A stretch of DNA of 9,365 nucleotides from Thiobacillus sp. (lineage in GTDB: Bacteria; Pseudomonadota; Gammaproteobacteria; Burkholderiales; Thiobacillaceae): assembly GCA_003510325.1 (NCBI GenBank), contig DONB01000030.1:1-9365 (forward strand), written 5' to 3'. The translations under genes were made by a program, and so were the position numbers. Shown piece after piece: positions 1 through 7,099 of the stretch (its first letter is position 1; each line of letters begins with the position of its first letter). A model generated the notes under the pieces. That model did no database searches and was not told the DNA's origin. It saw only the letters and a program-made list of their open reading frames with translations.

Positions 1-108
1 TGCTGGCACTACCGCGACGACGTCGACGCGCACGCCGAGCATCCCGGCCTCTGCGGCCGCTGTGTGAGCAACCTGTATGGTCCCGGAGAACCGCGCACCC
101 ATGCTTAA
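1..108 (+). CDS. ileS: Isoleucyl-tRNA synthetase, C-terminal end only (partial)
   Basis: Frame 1 is open from the window edge to TAA at 106-108 and gives 35 residues beginning [20 protein letters not shown] and ending in THA. This matches the C-terminal zinc-binding tail of bacterial IleS, in which a CPRCWHY-like pair is followed by an E-H-P-x-L-C-x-R-C pair. The second Cys of the first pair (residue 1 here) and both Cys of the second pair (residues 18 and 21) are visible. The enzyme charges tRNA-Ile in the cytoplasm. Its last 8 bases overlap the preferred lspA start at 101, so the two genes are probably co-transcribed and translationally coupled. The ileS-lspA order is very common in proteobacteria. 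Only the tail is seen, so nothing can be said about the catalytic core. Confidence 0.93.
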   Translation, partial: CWHYRDDVDAHAEHPGLCGRCVSNLYGPGEPRTHA

Positions 109-598
109 GTCACTGGATCCGGCAATGCGCAAATGGCTGGGCCTGGCGCTGGCCGTCATCGTGCTCGACCACCTCACCAAGTGGTGGGTGTCGGCCACCC
201 TCGACTACCAGGAATTCATCCCGGTGCTGCCTTTTTTTTCGCTGGTGCGGGTGCACAACACCGGCGCGGCATTCAGCCTTCTGGCCGACGCGGGCGGCTG
301 GCAGCGCTGGTTCTTCATCGCCGTCGGCATCATCGCCACCGTGATCATCGTGCGCCTGCTGAAACGCCATGCGACCGAACCGCGCCTCGCATTTTCGCTC
401 GCGCTGGTGCTCGGCGGCGCGCTCGGCAACGTCATCGACCGCGTGGTGCTGGGCCATGTGGTGGATTTTCTGTATTTCCACTACCGCGGTTTTTCCTGGC
501 CGGCGTTCAACGTGGCGGATTCCGCCATCACCGTCGGCGCCGCGCTGCTGATCTGGGACAGTCTGCGCAACAAGCCGGCTGAACAGAAAACCTCATGA
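101..598 (+). CDS. lspA: Lipoprotein signal peptidase (signal peptidase II)
   Basis: The product is an inner-membrane aspartyl protease that cleaves the signal peptide of diacylglyceryl-modified prolipoproteins. From the ATG at 101 it is 165 aa, the usual family length. Hydrophobic segments lie at about 12-29, 69-87, 96-113 and 139-155, fitting four membrane helices. The N-terminal DHLTKWW has D23 and K27. The two catalytic aspartates are D113 in GNVIDR and D140 in FNVADSAI, and the conserved VHNTGAAFS block is present near residue 52. An in-frame ATG at 77 would add eight residues inside ileS. I prefer 101 because GGAGAA at 85-90 sits 10 nt upstream and the resulting N-terminus matches E. 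coli LspA in numbering. The stop overlaps the fkpB start (ATGA). Expression is probably driven from ileS or further upstream. Confidence 0.96.
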   Translation: MLKSLDPAMRKWLGLALAVIVLDHLTKWWVSATLDYQEFIPVLPFFSLVRVHNTGAAFSLLADAGGWQRWFFIAVGIIATVIIVRLLKRHATEPRLAFSLALVLGGALGNVIDRVVLGHVVDFLYFHYRGFSWPAFNVADSAITVGAALLIWDSLRNKPAEQKTS

Positions 599-1032
599 AC
601 GCACGCACCGTCGCCGTGGGCGATACCCTGCTGCTGCGCTATGCGCTGCGTCCGCGCGGCGGCGACGACCTCATTTCCAATTTCGACGATGCCGAAGCGG
701 ACACCGTGACGCTCGGCGACGGCACGCTGGCACCAATGCTGGAACAGTGGCTGATCGATCTCGTACCCGGCGAACGCCACGTGTTCCTGCTCGAGCCCTG
801 GCAGGCCTTCGGCGACAGCCAGCCCGAACTGGTCCAGACGCTGCCGAAAACCGATCTTCCATCCGACATGGAATTCGAGGTCGATCAACTGGTCGAATTT
901 TCCATGCCCAGCGGCCAAACCCTGGCCGGACGCATCCTGGAAATCGGCGACGAGGCGGTGAAGGTCGACTTCAACCATCCGCTCGCCGACCTGTTCATCG
1001 AATTCGAAGTGGAAATCGAACGCATCCTGTGA
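595..1032 (+). CDS. fkpB: FKBP-type peptidyl-prolyl cis-trans isomerase (SlpA/FkpB family)
   Basis: The 145-aa protein has the FKBP fold interrupted by an insert-in-flap chaperone domain, as in SlyD and SlpA. It starts with the strand [11 protein letters not shown], has [20 protein letters not shown] (ligand-pocket helix, about residues 41-60), [14 protein letters not shown] (flap), then an insert of about residues 80-125. The near-C-terminal VDFNHPLAD is close to the SlyD/SlpA signature VDxNHPLAG, with D in place of the usual G. There is no signal peptide, so it should be cytoplasmic, and it lacks the His-rich metal-binding tail of SlyD. The start overlaps the lspA stop as ATGA and has no clear Shine-Dalgarno, which suggests translational coupling. 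The lspA-fkpB-ispH order is widespread in beta- and gammaproteobacteria. Confidence 0.93.
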   Translation: MNARTVAVGDTLLLRYALRPRGGDDLISNFDDAEADTVTLGDGTLAPMLEQWLIDLVPGERHVFLLEPWQAFGDSQPELVQTLPKTDLPSDMEFEVDQLVEFSMPSGQTLAGRILEIGDEAVKVDFNHPLADLFIEFEVEIERIL

Positions 1033-1046
1033 CCCCGGAAACTCCC

Positions 1047-1976
1047 ATGACGCCCACCATTCTTCTCGCCAATCCGCGCGGCTTCTGTGCCGGCGTCGAC
1101 CGCGCCATCGCCATCGTCGAGCGCGCACTGGAAAAATTCGGCGCACCGATCTACGTGCGCCACGAAGTCGTCCACAACACCTTCGTCGTCAACGACCTCA
1201 AGGCCAAGGGCGCGATCTTCGTCGAGGAGCTCGACGAAGTTCCCGCCGGCGCCACCGTCATCTTCAGTGCCCATGGCGTGTCGCAGGCGGTGCGTGCCGA
1301 AGCCGAGGCGCGCGGACTGAACGTGTTCGACGCCACCTGCCCGCTGGTCACCAAGGTGCATGTCGAAGTCAGCAAGATGCGCGACAAGGGCTTCGAGATC
1401 GTGATGATCGGCCACAAGGGGCATCCCGAGGTCGAGGGCACCCTGGGCCAGTCGGAAGGCGGCATGTATCTGGTCGAAACGCCGGATGACGTCGCCAGGC
1501 TCAAGGTGGCCGACCCCGACAAGCTCGCCTACGTCACCCAGACCACGCTGTCGGTCGACGACGCCGCGCGCGTGGTCGATGCCCTGCGCACGCGCTTCCC
1601 CAGCATCAGCGGGCCGAAAAAGGACGACATCTGCTACGCTACGCAGAACCGGCAGGATGCGGTCAAGAAACTGGCCGGCGAATGCGACGTGATCCTGGTG
1701 GTGGGTTCCCACAACAGTTCCAATTCCAACCGTCTGCGCGAGGTGGCCGAGAAGCTCGGCGTACCCGCCTTCCTGGTTGATTCTGAAAATGACATCCAGG
1801 CCGGCTGGCTGGATGGCAAAACGCATGTCGGCATCACTGCCGGCGCATCCGCCCCGGAAATCCTGGTCCAGCAGGTCATCGACCGCCTGAAGCAACTTGG
1901 CGCCACCCGGGTGTCTCCGCTGGAGGGCTTGCAGGAAACCGTCAACTTCCCGCTGCCCAAGGGACTGGGAGCCTGA
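1047..1976 (+). CDS. ispH: 4-hydroxy-3-methylbut-2-enyl diphosphate reductase
   Basis: IspH (LytB) carries out the last step of the MEP pathway, reducing HMBDP to IPP and DMAPP with a [4Fe-4S] cluster in the cytoplasm. The product is 309 aa, a normal length. Cluster-ligand cysteines are C14 ([12 protein letters not shown]), C98 ([12 protein letters not shown]) and C196 ([11 protein letters not shown]). Also present are the substrate-site motifs [10 protein letters not shown] with E128, [10 protein letters not shown] with T166/T167, [11 protein letters not shown] (S225, N226, S227) and [10 protein letters not shown] with S268. I chose ATG 1047 because it gives the canonical N-terminus just before NPRGFC. 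The same frame stays open upstream, but there it lies inside fkpB. The gap from the fkpB stop is 14 nt with a weak GGAA. The TGA at 1974-1976 lies inside an inverted repeat shared with the convergent fimT-like gene. Confidence 0.97.
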   Translation: MTPTILLANPRGFCAGVDRAIAIVERALEKFGAPIYVRHEVVHNTFVVNDLKAKGAIFVEELDEVPAGATVIFSAHGVSQAVRAEAEARGLNVFDATCPLVTKVHVEVSKMRDKGFEIVMIGHKGHPEVEGTLGQSEGGMYLVETPDDVARLKVADPDKLAYVTQTTLSVDDAARVVDALRTRFPSISGPKKDDICYATQNRQDAVKKLAGECDVILVVGSHNSSNSNRLREVAEKLGVPAFLVDSENDIQAGWLDGKTHVGITAGASAPEILVQQVIDRLKQLGATRVSPLEGLQETVNFPLPKGLGA

Positions 1977-2020
1977 TCCGGCATTCCGCGGCAGGCGGCG
2001 CCCGGACGACCCGGATCAGG
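1972..2020. terminator. Inverted repeat between convergent ispH and fimT, possible bidirectional terminator
   Basis: CCTGATCCGG at 1972-1981 is repeated as its exact reverse complement CCGGATCAGG at 2011-2020, giving a perfect 10-bp stem with a 29-nt, GC-rich loop. The left arm contains the ispH stop TGA (1974-1976) and the right arm contains, on the minus strand, the TGA of the fimT-like gene (2018-2016). No T-run follows on either strand, so it is not a classical intrinsic terminator. It could slow polymerase, protect 3' ends, or act together with Rho. The repeat itself is directly visible; the function is inferred. Confidence 0.5.
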
Positions 2021-2573
2021 AGCACGAAGTTGCTGCGGCCTTGTTGATGCGCGGCCGTCCCGTGATGCTGACCACGACCTGACGCGCCTCTCCTGCGCTG
2101 CCGTCCGGCGGGCACAATGTAATGGTGCCCGCCTGAAATGCACCTGAGGTTTTCTTGGTCAGCCCGAGCGGCGTATACGAAACGTACGCTGCAACAGGGG
2201 CATTGCCCGTCATGACAAACCCCGCATCCAGCGCCTGCCTCCGGCGCAGCAGAGCCTCGGCGTCATCCAGACTCGCATTGTTGTTCGCATCCTCGAACAC
2301 GATCCAGCCCTGCTGCCAGTCGCCGCTGTCGGCGCAACTCTCGCCCGACGAGGATTTGCACACCACGACACGCCCGTTGCGCTTGATCGCCTCGCTGCGC
2401 GCAAAGTGCAGTGCGCCCAGAAAGTCGTTCGCCTGGGTTGTCAGACGGTGGCTAGTCAGCATGTTGCTGTAAGCCGGAATGGCCACGGTCACCAGGATCG
2501 CCAGGACCGACATGGCAACCAGCAGCTCGATTAGCGTAAAGCCACGGTTGAAGGCACGCGTTTGATCGTTCAT
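2016..2573 (-). CDS. fimT: GspH/FimT family type IV minor pilin
   Basis: The 185-aa prepilin has a short leader ending NRG, then FTLIELLVAMSVLAILVTVA. This gives a prepilin peptidase site G11|F12, Glu at mature position 5 and a hydrophobic helix to about residue 33. The GspH/FimT family core follows: QANDFLGALHFARSEAIKRN (48-67), the loop DANNNASLDDAEALLR (95-110) and the C-terminal block RQVVVSITGRPRI. Four cysteines (72, 80, 154, 184) could form two disulfides, one close to the C-terminus. FimT-like proteins are minor pilins, and some bind DNA in natural transformation; whether this one does cannot be told. A strong ribosome binding site, AAGGGAGGGGG, precedes the ATG. It is a second copy of the family besides the fimU-like gene at 8199-8657 and is cut off from the main pilin operon by the terminator at 2927-2953. 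The symbol rests on family and context. Confidence 0.88.
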   Translation of the reverse strand: MNDQTRAFNRGFTLIELLVAMSVLAILVTVAIPAYSNMLTSHRLTTQANDFLGALHFARSEAIKRNGRVVVCKSSSGESCADSGDWQQGWIVFEDANNNASLDDAEALLRRRQALDAGFVMTGNAPVAAYVSYTPLGLTKKTSGAFQAGTITLCPPDGSAGEARQVVVSITGRPRINKAAATSCS

Positions 2574-2646
2574 GATCCCCCTCCCTTTTCAGCAGACACC
2601 GCGTGCCGGTGCGCAAGCTCATTCGCTGAAGGAGGATGCACACGCT

Positions 2647-2683
2647 CGATCCGCGCCCCTGCCCGAAAGCAGGGGGTGGATCG
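2647..2683 (-). promoter_or_regulatory. Long hairpin in the fimT leader
   Basis: CGATCC at 2647-2652 pairs with GGATCG at 2678-2683. Inside it CCCCTGC at 2656-2662 pairs with GCAGGGG at 2669-2675 around a 6-nt loop. A G-T and a C-G pair join the two, leaving one bulged base, for about 15 pairs in total. On the minus strand it would lie in the transcript roughly 75-110 nt before the fimT start. It has no following T-run. It could be a regulatory or stability element; no known riboswitch class is recognised. Confidence 0.4.
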
Positions 2684-2827
2684 CTTACACGCCTAGGGTC
2701 TCCGCACGCGAACTGGGTAGGATCTCGCTCGAATCGCGTCCATCTTGTTGTTTTGAATTCTCCCGATCGGCATCATCCGCCTGCCTGCACGGTGAATGCC
2801 GAATGCGGCAGCAAAGCCGCCTTGACC

Positions 2828-2836
2828 ACTATAGCA
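2828..2836 (-). promoter_or_regulatory. Candidate extended -10 promoter for fimT
   Basis: The minus strand reads TGCTATAGT, a TGn extended -10 followed by TATAGT (one mismatch to TATAAT). No good -35 is found 16-18 nt upstream, where the sequence is near TCATCT. It lies after the pilE terminator and about 255 nt before the fimT ATG, so it would give fimT its own transcript with a long leader. Support is limited to the motif and its position. Confidence 0.3.
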
Positions 2837-2897
2837 ACAAAACGCCGGGAAGATGACCCGCCGACCCACACCCGCCTCAAGCTGAGCGCAGTGAAGA

Positions 2898-2916
2898 GGC
2901 CGGTACCGTGCCGGCC
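2898..2916. repeat. GC-rich inverted repeat downstream of the pilE terminator
   Basis: GGCCGG at 2898-2903 and CCGGCC at 2911-2916 form a perfect 6-bp stem around the 7-nt loop TACCGTG. It sits just beyond the intrinsic terminator in the direction of pilin transcription and could back it up, but it has no T-run of its own. Confidence 0.35.
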
Positions 2917-2926
2917 GTGCGCACAC

Positions 2927-2953
2927 AAAAAAGCCGACCTGTGAAGATCGGCT
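2927..2953 (-). terminator. Intrinsic terminator of the minor-pilin operon
   Basis: On the minus strand AGCCGA (2953-2948) and TCGGCT (2937-2932) form a stem with a 10-nt loop, followed at once by a run of T (plus-strand A at 2927-2932). It starts 27 nt after the pilE stop TAG at 2983-2981. Position, stem and T-run all fit Rho-independent termination of the fimU-to-pilE transcript. Confidence 0.8.
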
Positions 2954-2980
2954 GTTCAAGACATGCTGCGCGGCAAGGAG

Positions 2981-3397
2981 CTACCAGCAGTCGGCCCCGT
3001 CCGCGCCCGTGGCACCCGTCTGATCCACGGTCAGCGTGCCGCAGTCATCGGCAGTCTGCCCGCCGGTGGGAACCGCCTGCAACTCATAGGCCGTAGCTGT
3101 GGGATCCACCGAAAAACTGATGTTGTATTTTGCGGTGCCCGTCTTGGGAGATTGATTGGAAAGTACAGCCGCATCCTCGTAGGTGTTGTTGGTGGTGAAA
3201 TAGCGCTCCATGAACTGCGCCGTCTCCATCAGGATGGCCTGGGCATCGGCACGGCTCGCCCTGAGCACGTATTGCTGATAGGCCGGGAGCGCGATCGAGG
3301 CGAGGATGCCGATGATCGCAACGGTAACCATCAGCTCGATCAGGGTGAAGCCGCGGGCAGGCGCTCCCCTGCGGGGGGTAGGGTTCAGGGTTTTCAT
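2981..3397 (-). CDS. pilE: Type IV minor pilin PilE
   Basis: The 138-aa prepilin has the leader ending APARG and mature start [20 protein letters not shown], so the cleavage site is G16|F17 with Glu at position 5. The helix continues as [20 protein letters not shown] and [17 protein letters not shown], typical of PilE. The end has the D-D-C-G-T-L-T block and a terminal CW. C119 and C137 probably form the disulfide-bonded D-region. It is a minor pilin of the pilus tip or priming complex, held in the inner membrane before assembly. GGGAG lies 8 nt before the ATG, and the start overlaps the pilY1 stop as ATGA. It is the last gene of the operon before the terminator. No pilY2-like gene sits between pilY1 and pilE, unlike in P. 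aeruginosa. Confidence 0.93.
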   Translation of the reverse strand: MKTLNPTPRRGAPARGFTLIELMVTVAIIGILASIALPAYQQYVLRASRADAQAILMETAQFMERYFTTNNTYEDAAVLSNQSPKTGTAKYNISFSVDPTATAYELQAVPTGGQTADDCGTLTVDQTGATGADGADCW

Positions 3398-6300
3398 TGA
3401 CGCAGCTCCCGCCAGTTGACGCGACCCAGCACCTCGGGAGGCGTGGTCACCCCGCCCAGGCTGATCGCTCCGCCCTCGGTGACGGCGCCGCCCGTTTCGA
3501 CACCCTCGGTCACGCCGCCGCCCGTCGTGCCGCCGCCGGTGCTGCCGGTACCGCCAGTGCCGTCTGTACCGCCCGTGCCGCCGGTACCACCCGTGTCGCC
3601 GGTGCCGCCCGTGCCCGAGTCTCCCACCTTGAATAACCCGTCTGCAGGATCGTCAGAGCCTGCCGCGGGAGTGGCGGCCACGGCATCGCTTTCGCCATGG
3701 TCCTCCGGCGGCGCCTTGGTCCAGTCGGAACTTGCCATGCACCGGTTGTTCGGGTGGTGCCAGAACATCGAGTATTCAGCCAGCAGCTTGCTGCCCATGC
3801 TGCTGTTCTTCAACCGGTATCCCATTGAAGGCGTGCCCGCGATGCTCAACTGAATATCGTCATCGGTGATCGTGGATCGCACGATCTGGACCAGCAGGGC
3901 GCCATCGCGACGCTCGCCATTGGGGCCCGTCGTTTCGTTTCTGACAGCGCACGTATAGGAGGTGGGATGCAAGCCGGCACGCACATCACCCGATCCGCCG
4001 GGCCAGACTTGCGACTTGAACGCGTCCAGCGGGAGGCTGATTTGCAGCGAATCGAGCGTCGACAGGCTGTAGGTCGGAAGCGAAGCCGCGGTCACCCCCG
4101 AGCTGGTGAGGTAGCTGGTGACCAGGACCGACGCCGAACCATCCACGGAAATCTTGGCGGCAGGCGAGTATGCCTGGTTGGACACGAGCACCTTGAAGCC
4201 GAGCGCTGCATCGATCGTCGTCGTGGTGGTCTTGGTCGTGGTGGTGGTCCTGTATGGGCTCCTGGATGTGCCTCGTCCGCTTACGGTGGTGGTCACCGTG
4301 ACCGTCGTGATCACGGTCGTCGTATCCGAAGGATAGGTGACCGTTGTGGTCGAGGTCGTCGGCTTCGGGTCCCTTCCGGACTTTGTAGTCGAAGAGGTCG
4401 TGGTCGTCGTCGCGCCTACCGTGCCGAGATTGAATTTCGACTGGCTGGCATTGAGCATGTTGACGCCCGTCACATCATAGATGTCGTCGTATTCATGCAT
4501 GTGGAAATACTGCAGCCCGCTCGGGTTGGTTCCGCTGATCAGCCTCCCCGCGCTGGGGCTCGCCCAGTTGTTGCAGAACGCTGCGTAGCAATAAAGATCG
4601 AAGTCGAAATGCCCGCCGGACACACCGCGCTCCCCGCTGACCGGAGGCGGTGCAGGCGGATCGCCGTTCTTGTCGTAATTCGACTGGTACACATCCAGGC
4701 CCGAGGCAGAAAGTGCGGTCAGCTGGGAACGGACGCCACCGCCCATGTGACGCCCCACCGGACTGTAATCGACATCGCTCACGGTCACCTGATCGCTCAG
4801 GGTGAAGGCATCGTCGCCGTCCAGGTCGAACCGGATGCTGCCGTTATCCCCGCCGGTGAGCGCGTTGAGCTGCATCCACCAGTTTTCCCCCGGGGGCGTC
4901 GCTGTGGGGTCGACAGTGGGGTTGGTGCTCATGAACAGGAAGACAGAACCGGTGACGTAGGCACCATCGCCCACTACACGCTCGCCCCCGATGGGCAGCG
5001 CGGTTCTCCACCCCTTGTGGTTGCCTGCGCCCGCGGTCCAGACCGGCTCGTTGTCGCTTGCCGTGCGCACGCGAATGGAAGGCGTCACACCGGTATACTC
5101 CGCTTCGGTCAGCGTCTGCTCGAGCAGGGTGTCGTTGGCTGCATATGCCACCGGACGATCCCAGATACCGTAGGCGTAGTGGGTCGCGGTGTCCGCCTCG
5201 TCCGTATCGGTAAACATCCGGCCGGTTGCGAAGGCCACCATGAATCCGCCGAGGGGATGTGACTTGACCCCCGGCGCCATGGTGATCGCCTGAGCCGGAG
5301 AGGTCGTGTGGAGCAGGGTCGCGGATTCGGCTGCGAGATCGAATTTCCACAGATTGCCGTCGATGTCGCCCGCGTAGGCATAGTCCACCTCGCCATCGAC
5401 GTCGACGTCGACGACGGTGGGCGAGGACAGGCCGTTGGGGGTGCCCGCGGAACCCGAACCGGTGTCGATTTCAGCGATCAATCCACCCGTGCTTGCGTTG
5501 ATCACGAACAGCGTGGCATGGCCGTTGCCCGTGTTGTTGTAGCCGTTGCCCACAATGGCTACGGCAGTGCTGTCGAGAGTTGCCAACACGGGTTGTCCGT
5601 AGGTGTAGCCGAGATTGGCAAAGCCGGTGGTCGAAGGCGTGATTTCCCACAGCAGCTTGGAGGCCGCGTCGGCCTCGTCGGCGGCGGCGGCATTGGTCAC
5701 GTCGAGGGCAAACAGGCCCTTGCCACCCGCCCCCAGCGCACCGACAAGAAAGGTGGTGCTGCCGAATTTTCTGACATCCATGCGCCCGTCCACAAAATAC
5801 TTGTGGATGTACGGATCGACGCTCAGCTCCGCCAGTTTTGGAATCAGCATGGATGGAACGTAGGCGAAGCGCTCGGACCCGGTCGCTGCGTCGATTGCAT
5901 GCAGCATGCCGTCGTTGGCGCCCACGAACACCGTCTGGCTGGTGCCGTCATTCCAGTAGACCGGGGTCGAATGGATGATATCGCCCAGCACCGTCGAGCG
6001 CGCGCGATATTTCTCGCCATCCGGATTCTCGTTGCTGCGATCCCCGCGCAGGTAATTGAGCACGGGAGAACTGGCCAAGGCGGCGGAAGCTGAATCGATG
6101 TCGTCCTTCTGGGTAGCAGACAGACTCGACCAGGTGAACGGGATGCCCGTGCCGCCATTCATGGTGACGATCATGCGCCCGGTCGGGTTCCAAGCACCGG
6201 ACGTGATGTTCTGCAAGTCGATCTTGCCCGCTGCCCCGCCTTCCCAGTTGTCCAGCGCGACGATGGCGCCTGTCGAGCTGAGCGGGTAGGAGTGCAGATT

Positions 6301-6504
6301 GCCGCTCCAGTCCTGCGAGCTGTAATCAATGGCGAAGAGATTCTGGGTGCCCGAGGTGACGATGTTGCTGCTGACCTCAGGCATGCCGATATAGCCCACG
6401 GGCTGGGTGTCCGGATCGAAGATGGGTGCAGCCTTGGCCGCCCCTTGGCCCAACAGGGCCACCAGGCACAGCACCGTCAAGCAGCTTCTCTTTTGTGCAT
6501 TCAT
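3394..6504 (-). CDS. pilY1: Type IV pilus tip-associated adhesin PilY1 (variant without vWA domain)
   Basis: The 1036-aa protein starts with a Sec signal peptide (cleavage near A25). Then come the pre-propeller module ([32 protein letters not shown], about 60-168) and the PilY1 beta-propeller from [13 protein letters not shown] through [18 protein letters not shown] (about 172-550). A Ca-binding-type loop DVDVDGEVD lies at 366-374 and a second acidic loop [12 protein letters not shown] at 560-571. A Thr-rich spacer (about 699-763), a C-terminal domain with [17 protein letters not shown] and a Gly/Thr repeat tail (about 963-1021) follow, ending VNWREL. PilY1 is exported and acts at the pilus tip in assembly, Ca-controlled retraction and adhesion. 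No vWA/MIDAS region precedes the propeller. I chose ATG 6504 because it has CGGAGA upstream and a signal peptide; the frame stays open to 6636 but that part overlaps pilX. The 3' end overlaps pilE as ATGA. Confidence 0.93.
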   Translation of the reverse strand: MNAQKRSCLTVLCLVALLGQGAAKAAPIFDPDTQPVGYIGMPEVSSNIVTSGTQNLFAIDYSSQDWSGNLHSYPLSSTGAIVALDNWEGGAAGKIDLQNITSGAWNPTGRMIVTMNGGTGIPFTWSSLSATQKDDIDSASAALASSPVLNYLRGDRSNENPDGEKYRARSTVLGDIIHSTPVYWNDGTSQTVFVGANDGMLHAIDAATGSERFAYVPSMLIPKLAELSVDPYIHKYFVDGRMDVRKFGSTTFLVGALGAGGKGLFALDVTNAAAADEADAASKLLWEITPSTTGFANLGYTYGQPVLATLDSTAVAIVGNGYNNTGNGHATLFVINASTGGLIAEIDTGSGSAGTPNGLSSPTVVDVDVDGEVDYAYAGDIDGNLWKFDLAAESATLLHTTSPAQAITMAPGVKSHPLGGFMVAFATGRMFTDTDEADTATHYAYGIWDRPVAYAANDTLLEQTLTEAEYTGVTPSIRVRTASDNEPVWTAGAGNHKGWRTALPIGGERVVGDGAYVTGSVFLFMSTNPTVDPTATPPGENWWMQLNALTGGDNGSIRFDLDGDDAFTLSDQVTVSDVDYSPVGRHMGGGVRSQLTALSASGLDVYQSNYDKNGDPPAPPPVSGERGVSGGHFDFDLYCYAAFCNNWASPSAGRLISGTNPSGLQYFHMHEYDDIYDVTGVNMLNASQSKFNLGTVGATTTTTSSTTKSGRDPKPTTSTTTVTYPSDTTTVITTVTVTTTVSGRGTSRSPYRTTTTTKTTTTTIDAALGFKVLVSNQAYSPAAKISVDGSASVLVTSYLTSSGVTAASLPTYSLSTLDSLQISLPLDAFKSQVWPGGSGDVRAGLHPTSYTCAVRNETTGPNGERRDGALLVQIVRSTITDDDIQLSIAGTPSMGYRLKNSSMGSKLLAEYSMFWHHPNNRCMASSDWTKAPPEDHGESDAVAATPAAGSDDPADGLFKVGDSGTGGTGDTGGTGGTGGTDGTGGTGSTGGGTTGGGVTEGVETGGAVTEGGAISLGGVTTPPEVLGRVNWRELRQ
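3533..3613 (-). repeat. Nine tandem 9-nt units coding Gly/Thr repeats in the pilY1 tail
   Basis: On the plus strand nine imperfect 9-nt units of the form CCGCCSGTR follow each other without gaps, beginning CCGCCGGTG and ending CCGCCCGTG. On the coding strand they give Gly-Gly-Thr-type triplets in the PilY1 C-terminus. Gly and Thr enrichment continues on both sides (3442-3618). Because units are multiples of three, gain or loss of a unit would keep the reading frame. Confidence 0.85.
4216..4410 (-). repeat. Thr-rich low-complexity spacer within pilY1
   Basis: The coding strand uses long runs of ACC and ACG codons. The 65 encoded residues (about 699-763 of PilY1) are mostly Thr with some Ser, Val, Arg and Lys, for example [14 protein letters not shown] and [11 protein letters not shown]. 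It separates the propeller part from the C-terminal domain and is likely an extended, flexible or stalk-like linker. Confidence 0.85.
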
Positions 6505-6533
6505 GATAGGTCTCCGATGCATCGAACTCAGAT

Positions 6534-7094
6534 TCAACAATTGGCCGGCATGTGCCGGACCATGGTTTGCACGAACACGGTGGAATTGTCCTGGCCCTGG
6601 CCGCGCGCAGTGATCCGGTATAGAACTTTCGGGCACGCCTGCCCTGGCATCAGGATGGGCGTATTCACGATTTCCACGATGTACCTGGGCGGAGCCGATA
6701 CCCCGTCGATGGCCGTCGTGCCTTCACGGGAGCTCGCCGCGTCCCAGATGCCCGCGTCCTGCCATCGCGGCGCAGCACCCGCAACGGGCTTGTTGCAGTA
6801 GCCGCCGGTGCAATCCGCCTTGAAGAGGGCGGGCGTGAACGGATCGAAAGGCGCGGCCGCCGCGACGCCGGCAGCGACGTCGCCTGTGATGCTGATCTCG
6901 GCATCGCGCAACACTGCCTCGGCCGACTGCAGCGCCACCTGCCGGTTGCGCGCATTGGCGGCCATGCGCTCTTCCAGCGTGGCGCTGCGCAAGGCCGAAA
7001 TGACGATGATGGTCAGCACCACCATGAAGATCAGCCCGGTGACGAGGGCGACGCCGGACTGCCGGGCTTTCATGTTCAGGGAAGGGGTCATCAT
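6534..7094 (-). CDS. pilX: Type IV minor pilin PilX
   Basis: The 186-aa protein has the PilX N-terminal domain: leader ending ARQSG, then VALVTGLIFMVVLTIIVISA, followed by LEERMAANARNRQVALQSAE and AVLRDAE. The likely cleavage site is G14|V15. Mature position 5 is Thr instead of the Glu seen in the other pilins here, which fits the PilX/GspK-like role at the very tip, where no earlier subunit must be neutralised. Four cysteines are present, one of them the last residue (MPANC). Start choice is uncertain. GTG 7103 overlaps the pilW stop. ATG 7094 is preferred because AGGTGAG lies a few bases upstream. ATG 7091 and ATG 7073 are also in frame. The pilY1 start follows after 29 nt. Confidence 0.9.
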   Translation of the reverse strand: MMTPSLNMKARQSGVALVTGLIFMVVLTIIVISALRSATLEERMAANARNRQVALQSAEAVLRDAEISITGDVAAGVAAAAPFDPFTPALFKADCTGGYCNKPVAGAAPRWQDAGIWDAASSREGTTAIDGVSAPPRYIVEIVNTPILMPGQACPKVLYRITARGQGQDNSTVFVQTMVRHMPANC

Positions 7095-7099
7095 GTCGC

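Larger units (their letters stand above)
2574..2980. other. 407-nt intergenic region between pilE and the fimT-like gene
   Basis: No convincing protein-coding gene is seen here. Read on the minus strand it contains, in order, the intrinsic terminator of the pilin operon (2927-2953), a GC hairpin (2898-2916), an extended -10-like promoter (2828-2836), a 16-codon Arg-rich open frame (2743-2693), a long imperfect hairpin (2647-2683) and the fimT ribosome binding site just upstream of 2573. Open frames on the plus strand have low-complexity, Arg/Pro/His-rich translations with no recognisable family. The layout suggests an untranslated leader of about 250 nt for fimT. Confidence 0.6.

Noticed and set aside
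885..1895. Open frame of 336 codons on the minus strand across ispH
   Set aside because: Antisense to a fully conserved IspH; no recognisable domain and no ribosome binding site.
2636..2944. Plus-strand 102-codon frame starting next to AAGGAGG
   Set aside because: The ribosome-binding-like sequence touches the ATG with no usable spacing, the frame runs through the pilin terminator hairpin, and the translation has no family features.
3533..3613. Short repeats considered as a CRISPR array
   Set aside because: The units are contiguous, 9 nt long, coding and in frame; there are no spacers and no cas genes.
3967..5262. Open frame of 431 codons on the plus strand, antisense to pilY1
   Set aside because: It is the complement of a clear PilY1 propeller; its translation is Arg/Gly/His-rich with no family resemblance, as expected in high-GC DNA.
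6505..6636. Upstream extension of the pilY1 frame to an ATG at 6636
   Set aside because: It overlaps pilX, has no signal peptide at its start, and ATG 6504 has a good ribosome binding site and signal peptide.
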